DNA of 9,894 bases from HyVt-560 sp964577195 (GTDB lineage: Bacteria > Pseudomonadota > Gammaproteobacteria > UWMA-0217): positions 1 through 9,894 of the forward strand of contig CAZNYF010000111.1 in the NCBI GenBank assembly GCA_964577195.1. Reading direction: 5' to 3'. Below, piece by piece: positions 6,851 through 9,894 of this stretch. Position 1 is the first letter of the stretch. The number at the start of each line of letters is the position of its first letter. A program made the translations under genes and the position numbers. The notes beneath the pieces were generated by a model. That model had not been told where the DNA came from. It searched no databases and saw only the letters and a program-made list of their open reading frames with translations.

Positions 6851-6856
6851 TATAAT
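6851..6856 (+). promoter_or_regulatory. -10 box of the ygiQ promoter
   Basis: A perfect TATAAT lies 26 bases before the ygiQ ATG, which predicts a leader of about 20 bases. No clear -35 is found at 16-18 bp spacing. TCTCGCT occurs on both sides of the box (6838-6844 and 6864-6870), possibly by chance. Confidence 0.5.
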
Positions 6857-6882
6857 TAGCCTTTCTCGCTCCAGTTCCGTCC

Positions 6883-9072
6883 ATGTCTGCCTTACAAATG
6901 AATCAAGTTAAAACCAAACTCTTTGAGTGGCCACAATATTGGGCAGAATGCTATGGCACCTCCCCTTACCTGCCCATGAGCCGTGTGGAGATGGACGAAC
7001 TTGGCTGGGATTCCTGCGACATTATCATCGTCACTGGCGATGCTTACGTGGATCAACCCTCTTTCGGCATGGCTATCATTGGACGGCTTTTGGAAGCGCA
7101 GGGTTTTCGCGTTGGCATCATTGCTCAGCCTGAATGGCAATCCAAAGACGCATTTGAAGCACTCGGTAAACCTAACTTATTTTTTGGTGTCGCCGCCGGC
7201 AATATGGATTCGATGATCAACCGCTACACCGCAGATCGAAAACCACGTTCTGATGATGCCTACACTCCCGGAGGAATGAGCGGTAAACGTCCCGACCGCG
7301 CTTCCTTAATTTACAGCCAGCGCTGCAAGGAAGCCTATCCCGACACGCCAATAATTTTAGGTGGTATCGAAGCCTCATTACGGCGCATCGCACATTTTGA
7401 TTATTGGCAGGAAAAAGTCCGGCATTCGATTTTAATAGATTCTACCGCCGATATTTTATTGTATGGCAATGCCGAACGCGCCGTTGTCGAAGTCGCCCAT
7501 CGACTTTCCCGAGGAGAAAACATTGCCAATATTACCGATATCCGGGGCACCGCCTTTATTCAACAAAACACGCCCAAAAACTGGCAAGAAATAGACTCCA
7601 CACGTATTGACCAACCTGGAAAAATTGATCGCATTATTAATCCCTACGTCAATACTAAAGAATTAAATGAATGCGAAATAGAGCAACGAAATGCAAAATG
7701 GTTAGACGATGAACCATCACGCTCGAAACGCCCCGATGAACATAAACTTGAATTTCACCCGCGCGCAGGGTTAAAACGCGACACAACGGTTATTCGATTA
7801 CCTTCCTTTGAAAAAGTCCGCAACGACAAAGCGCTTTACGCACACGCCAATCGCGTTCTGCATCTTGAAACCAATCCCGGTAATGCCCGAGCACTGGTGC
7901 AAAAACATGGCAATGTCGATTTATGGATCACACCTCCACCAATACCATTAACGACAGCCGAAATGGACGCGGTGTTCGCGCTACCTTATACGCGTCAACC
8001 ACACCCAGCATACAAAGGAGAAAATATTCCTGCTTATGAAATGATTCGTTTTTCAGTGAATATTATGCGCGGCTGTTTCGGTGGCTGTACGTTCTGTTCA
8101 ATCACCGAACACGAAGGTCGAATCATTCAAAGCCGTTCAAAAGAATCCATATTAAAAGAAGTCGAAGATATTCGAGATAAAGTCCCTGGCTTTACCGGCG
8201 TCATTTCCGATCTCGGCGGGCCGACTGCCAATATGTATCGGCTTGCCTGCAAAAGTAAAGAAATAGAAGCCGCCTGCCGCAAACCGAGCTGTGTGTATCC
8301 TGGTATTTGCTCAAACCTCAACACAGACCATTCCTCGCTCACAGAACTGTATCGAGAAACACGCAAATTACCCGGGATTAAAAAAGTCCTTGTCAGCTCA
8401 GGCTTACGTTACGACCTGGCAGTGCAAGACCCGGAATATGTCAAAGAACTGGTTACCCATCATGTGGGAGGCTATTTAAAAATCGCCCCGGAACATACCG
8501 AAGATGGCCCGCTATCAAAAATGATGAAGCCGGGTATTGGTAGCTACGACCGCTTTAAAGCGATGTTTGAAAAATACACCAAAGAAGCGGGCAAAGAACA
8601 ATATTTAATTCCCTACTTTATTGCCGCACATCCTGGCACCACCAACGAGGACATGCTCAACCTGGCGCTATGGTTAAAGAAAAATGATTTTCAGGCGGAT
8701 CAGGTACAAGCGTTTTATCCGTCACCAATGGCGACCGCCACAACCATGTACCACACCGGCAAAAACCCGCTACAAAAAGTCACCTATAAAAGTGACCTGG
8801 TAGACACCGTTAAATCCCCCGAGCAACGCCGCCTGCACAAAGCCCTGCTACGCTACCATGATCCCAAAAACTGGTCATTAATACGCGAAACACTCACCGA
8901 AATGGGCCGCGCAGAATTAATTGGCGATGGTCCCAATCAACTCATTCCTAAATTCCACCCTGACGAAAAGCACCTTGCCTACCAATCACATCGCCGCAAA
9001 AACACTTCCAGCGCGCATAAGAAAAGAGTTAAGAAAAAGATTCGTACCCAACATACCGGATTGCCAACTTGA
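6883..9072 (+). CDS. ygiQ: YgiQ family radical SAM protein
   Basis: A 729-residue cytoplasmic radical SAM protein, close to the length of E. coli YgiQ. The N-terminal domain carries WPQYWAECYG, GWDSCDII, VTGDAYVDQPSFGMAI and GFRVGIIAQPEW, nearly word for word the E. coli pattern as I remember it. The radical SAM core starts around residue 385. RGCFGGCTFCS gives a CX3CX2C triad (Cys398, Cys402, Cys405) for a [4Fe-4S] cluster that cleaves SAM. Further on are KIAPEHTEDGPLSKMMKPG and AHPGTT, typical of the C-terminal part of the barrel. The extreme C-terminus is basic (KKRVKKKIR), a likely flexible tail. The substrate of this widespread family is not known to me. The start agrees with E. coli YgiQ although the leader has no purine-rich Shine-Dalgarno. 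Confidence 0.97.
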   Translation: MSALQMNQVKTKLFEWPQYWAECYGTSPYLPMSRVEMDELGWDSCDIIIVTGDAYVDQPSFGMAIIGRLLEAQGFRVGIIAQPEWQSKDAFEALGKPNLFFGVAAGNMDSMINRYTADRKPRSDDAYTPGGMSGKRPDRASLIYSQRCKEAYPDTPIILGGIEASLRRIAHFDYWQEKVRHSILIDSTADILLYGNAERAVVEVAHRLSRGENIANITDIRGTAFIQQNTPKNWQEIDSTRIDQPGKIDRIINPYVNTKELNECEIEQRNAKWLDDEPSRSKRPDEHKLEFHPRAGLKRDTTVIRLPSFEKVRNDKALYAHANRVLHLETNPGNARALVQKHGNVDLWITPPPIPLTTAEMDAVFALPYTRQPHPAYKGENIPAYEMIRFSVNIMRGCFGGCTFCSITEHEGRIIQSRSKESILKEVEDIRDKVPGFTGVISDLGGPTANMYRLACKSKEIEAACRKPSCVYPGICSNLNTDHSSLTELYRETRKLPGIKKVLVSSGLRYDLAVQDPEYVKELVTHHVGGYLKIAPEHTEDGPLSKMMKPGIGSYDRFKAMFEKYTKEAGKEQYLIPYFIAAHPGTTNEDMLNLALWLKKNDFQADQVQAFYPSPMATATTMYHTGKNPLQKVTYKSDLVDTVKSPEQRRLHKALLRYHDPKNWSLIRETLTEMGRAELIGDGPNQLIPKFHPDEKHLAYQSHRRKNTSSAHKKRVKKKIRTQHTGLPT

Positions 9073-9237
9073 CCTAACCAGCGAAACCCCGTTGTTCCAA
9101 ATCTCAACGAACGAACCTCGTAAATACATAAGCGGAAAATTATTCGAGGAGCGACTAAAGCCTGAAAAAAATATCTAGGTTGATCTCACGCACGAACTTA
9201 GACTAAACTAGATAAACTTAGTTTAACAAGCATTGCC
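9073..9237. other. intergenic region between ygiQ and the toxin-antitoxin module
   Basis: 165 bases without a supportable gene. A plus-strand frame running from inside ygiQ to 9178 is open, but has no family resemblance and no convincing start. The left part shows no strong terminator for ygiQ; a CCTCG/CGAGG pairing at 9116-9149 has a 24-base loop and no T-run. The right part is AT-rich with repeats and is likely the module's promoter. Confidence 0.5.
9180..9226 (+). promoter_or_regulatory. putative promoter and autoregulatory operator of the toxin-antitoxin module
   Basis: TTGATC (9180-9185) and TAAACT (9204-9209), 18 bp apart, could be -35 and -10 elements. They overlap an inverted repeat TAAACTA (9204-9210) / TAGTTTA (9219-9225) and a direct repeat AACTTAG (9195-9201, 9215-9221) spaced by exactly 20 bp, two helical turns. 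Antitoxins of this type usually repress their own promoter through such sites. Confidence 0.45.
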
Positions 9238-9483
9238 ATGCAAACAATCAACATACATGAAGCTAAAACCCATCTTTCCCGACTCGTAGAGCTTGCTGCC
9301 AAAGGAGAACCCTTTGTGATTGCCAAAGCAGGAAAGCCTATGGTCAAGGTTGTTGCGCTGGATACCCCCAACAAATCAGAGATTAAGCGAATTGGGTTCA
9401 TGCGAGGTCAATTCGACGTTCCAGATGATTTTGACAGTATCGGAAGTAAAGAGATTCAAGCACTATTTGGTGACACTGAGTGA
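9238..9483 (+). CDS. Phd/YefM-family (VapB-type) antitoxin
   Basis: An 81-residue type II antitoxin. The N-terminal DNA-binding half reads INIHEAKTHLSRLVELAAKG (residues 4-23) followed by EPFVIAKAGKPMVKVV, the usual Phd/YefM pattern of a helix, a turn, and the strand pair with GKP. The C-terminal 30 residues (about 50-81) include an RGQFDVPDDFD-like segment that in this family binds and blocks the PIN toxin. The ATG is clear, although only a weak ribosome site precedes it. The stop overlaps the toxin start by GTGA, so the toxin should be made by translational coupling. The protein probably represses the promoter in front of it, alone and with toxin. Antitoxin of VapBC type fits, since the partner is a PIN protein. 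Confidence 0.9.
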   Translation: MQTINIHEAKTHLSRLVELAAKGEPFVIAKAGKPMVKVVALDTPNKSEIKRIGFMRGQFDVPDDFDSIGSKEIQALFGDTE

Positions 9484-9866
9484 ACTTGCTGGTTGATACC
9501 CACCTCCTCCTCTGGGCGGCAAGCCAACCCCAAAAACTATCCAGCAAGGCCGAACAGCTCCTCGCAAATACTGACAATACTCTAATCTTCAGCGCCGCTA
9601 GCATTTGGGAAATAGCCATTAAAAACCGTCTTGGAAAGTCTAGCTTTCAATTCAAACCTTCGGTGCTACGTCGCGGCTTACTCGACAATGACTGGACCGA
9701 ACTGCCGGTAAATGGACAACACGCAATTGCAACTGGAGAATTAGCAGAGATCCATAAAGACCCTTTCGACAGAATACTCATCGCCCAAGCGAATATTGAA
9801 GGCTTCACATTATTGACTGCTGATAAAATGCTATCGAAATATTCGAGTGCTATTCAATTAGTATAA
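9480..9866 (+). CDS. vapC: VapC-family PIN-domain toxin ribonuclease
   Basis: A 128-residue PIN-domain protein, the toxin half of the module; VapC toxins are Mg2+-dependent ribonucleases that usually cut tRNA or rRNA. The acidic residues expected at the metal site are all present: Asp6 in LLVDTHLLLWA, Glu44 in AASIWEIAIKNRLGK, Asp97 in HKDPFDRILIAQA, and Asp115 in LLTADK. The domain appears complete and no disruption is visible, so it should be active if released from antitoxin. Start is GTG 9480, overlapping the antitoxin stop (GTGA). The target RNA cannot be deduced. Only 28 bases remain after the stop, so what follows is unseen. These modules often move between genomes, but no mobile element is visible here. 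Confidence 0.93.
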   Translation: MNLLVDTHLLLWAASQPQKLSSKAEQLLANTDNTLIFSAASIWEIAIKNRLGKSSFQFKPSVLRRGLLDNDWTELPVNGQHAIATGELAEIHKDPFDRILIAQANIEGFTLLTADKMLSKYSSAIQLV

Positions 9867-9894
9867 ACCTATGCTTGAGACGGCAACGGACTAC

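Noticed and set aside
9116..9149. CCTCG/CGAGG inverted repeat as a ygiQ terminator
   Set aside because: Only five pairs with a 24-base loop and no following T-run.
8921..9178. Possible 85-residue plus-strand gene overlapping the end of ygiQ
   Set aside because: Most of it lies inside ygiQ in another frame, the composition resembles no known protein, and it has no ribosome site.
9180..9894. Mobile element or integration site carrying the toxin-antitoxin genes
   Set aside because: No integrase, transposase, terminal inverted repeats or tRNA end is visible. Transfer is plausible from the gene type only.

Overview
The window looks like chromosomal DNA of a gammaproteobacterium. The evidence is a radical SAM protein very close to Escherichia coli YgiQ, a protein resembling the DsrS proteins of gammaproteobacterial sulfur oxidizers, a Gram-negative lipoprotein, and an O-antigen-ligase-type membrane protein. 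The genus cannot be named from the sequence. No rRNA, tRNA, CRISPR array, insertion sequence or phage gene was seen.

Positions 1-4393 are a surface-polysaccharide (LPS/O-antigen or capsule type) block. Two paralogous GT4 glycosyltransferases lie in tandem on the minus strand. The downstream one runs off the left edge and probably lacks only a few C-terminal codons. Divergent from them, on the plus strand, a polytopic O-antigen ligase/polymerase protein overlaps by ATGA with an FkbM-family methyltransferase. Together these would add sugars, attach or polymerise the glycan, and methylate a hydroxyl on it. The acceptors and sugars cannot be read from the sequence.

Positions 4394-5702 hold a hairpin between convergent genes, then a minus-strand pair. 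The first gene of the pair is a low-molecular-weight protein-tyrosine phosphatase and the second a DUF302 lipoprotein, 59 bp apart. An imperfect 20-bp palindrome abuts a TATACT box in front of the phosphatase gene, in the gap it shares with the divergent dsrS-like gene.

Positions 5703-9072 carry the dsrS-like gene and ygiQ, both on the plus strand. A perfect TATAAT lies just before ygiQ. Positions 9073-9866 carry a compact type II toxin-antitoxin module, a Phd/YefM-type antitoxin followed by a VapC-like PIN toxin, with a repeat-rich AT-rich promoter region in front.

The most unusual point is the 5' end of the ligase gene. Its reading frame has no ATG or GTG start, and the only TTG falls inside the first membrane segment. 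A leader frame upstream meets it at a correctly phased A_AAA_AAC heptamer. This could be a -1 frameshift signal, a one-base sequencing deletion, or an AUU/CUG start. Most other genes are recognisable families in ordinary arrangements.
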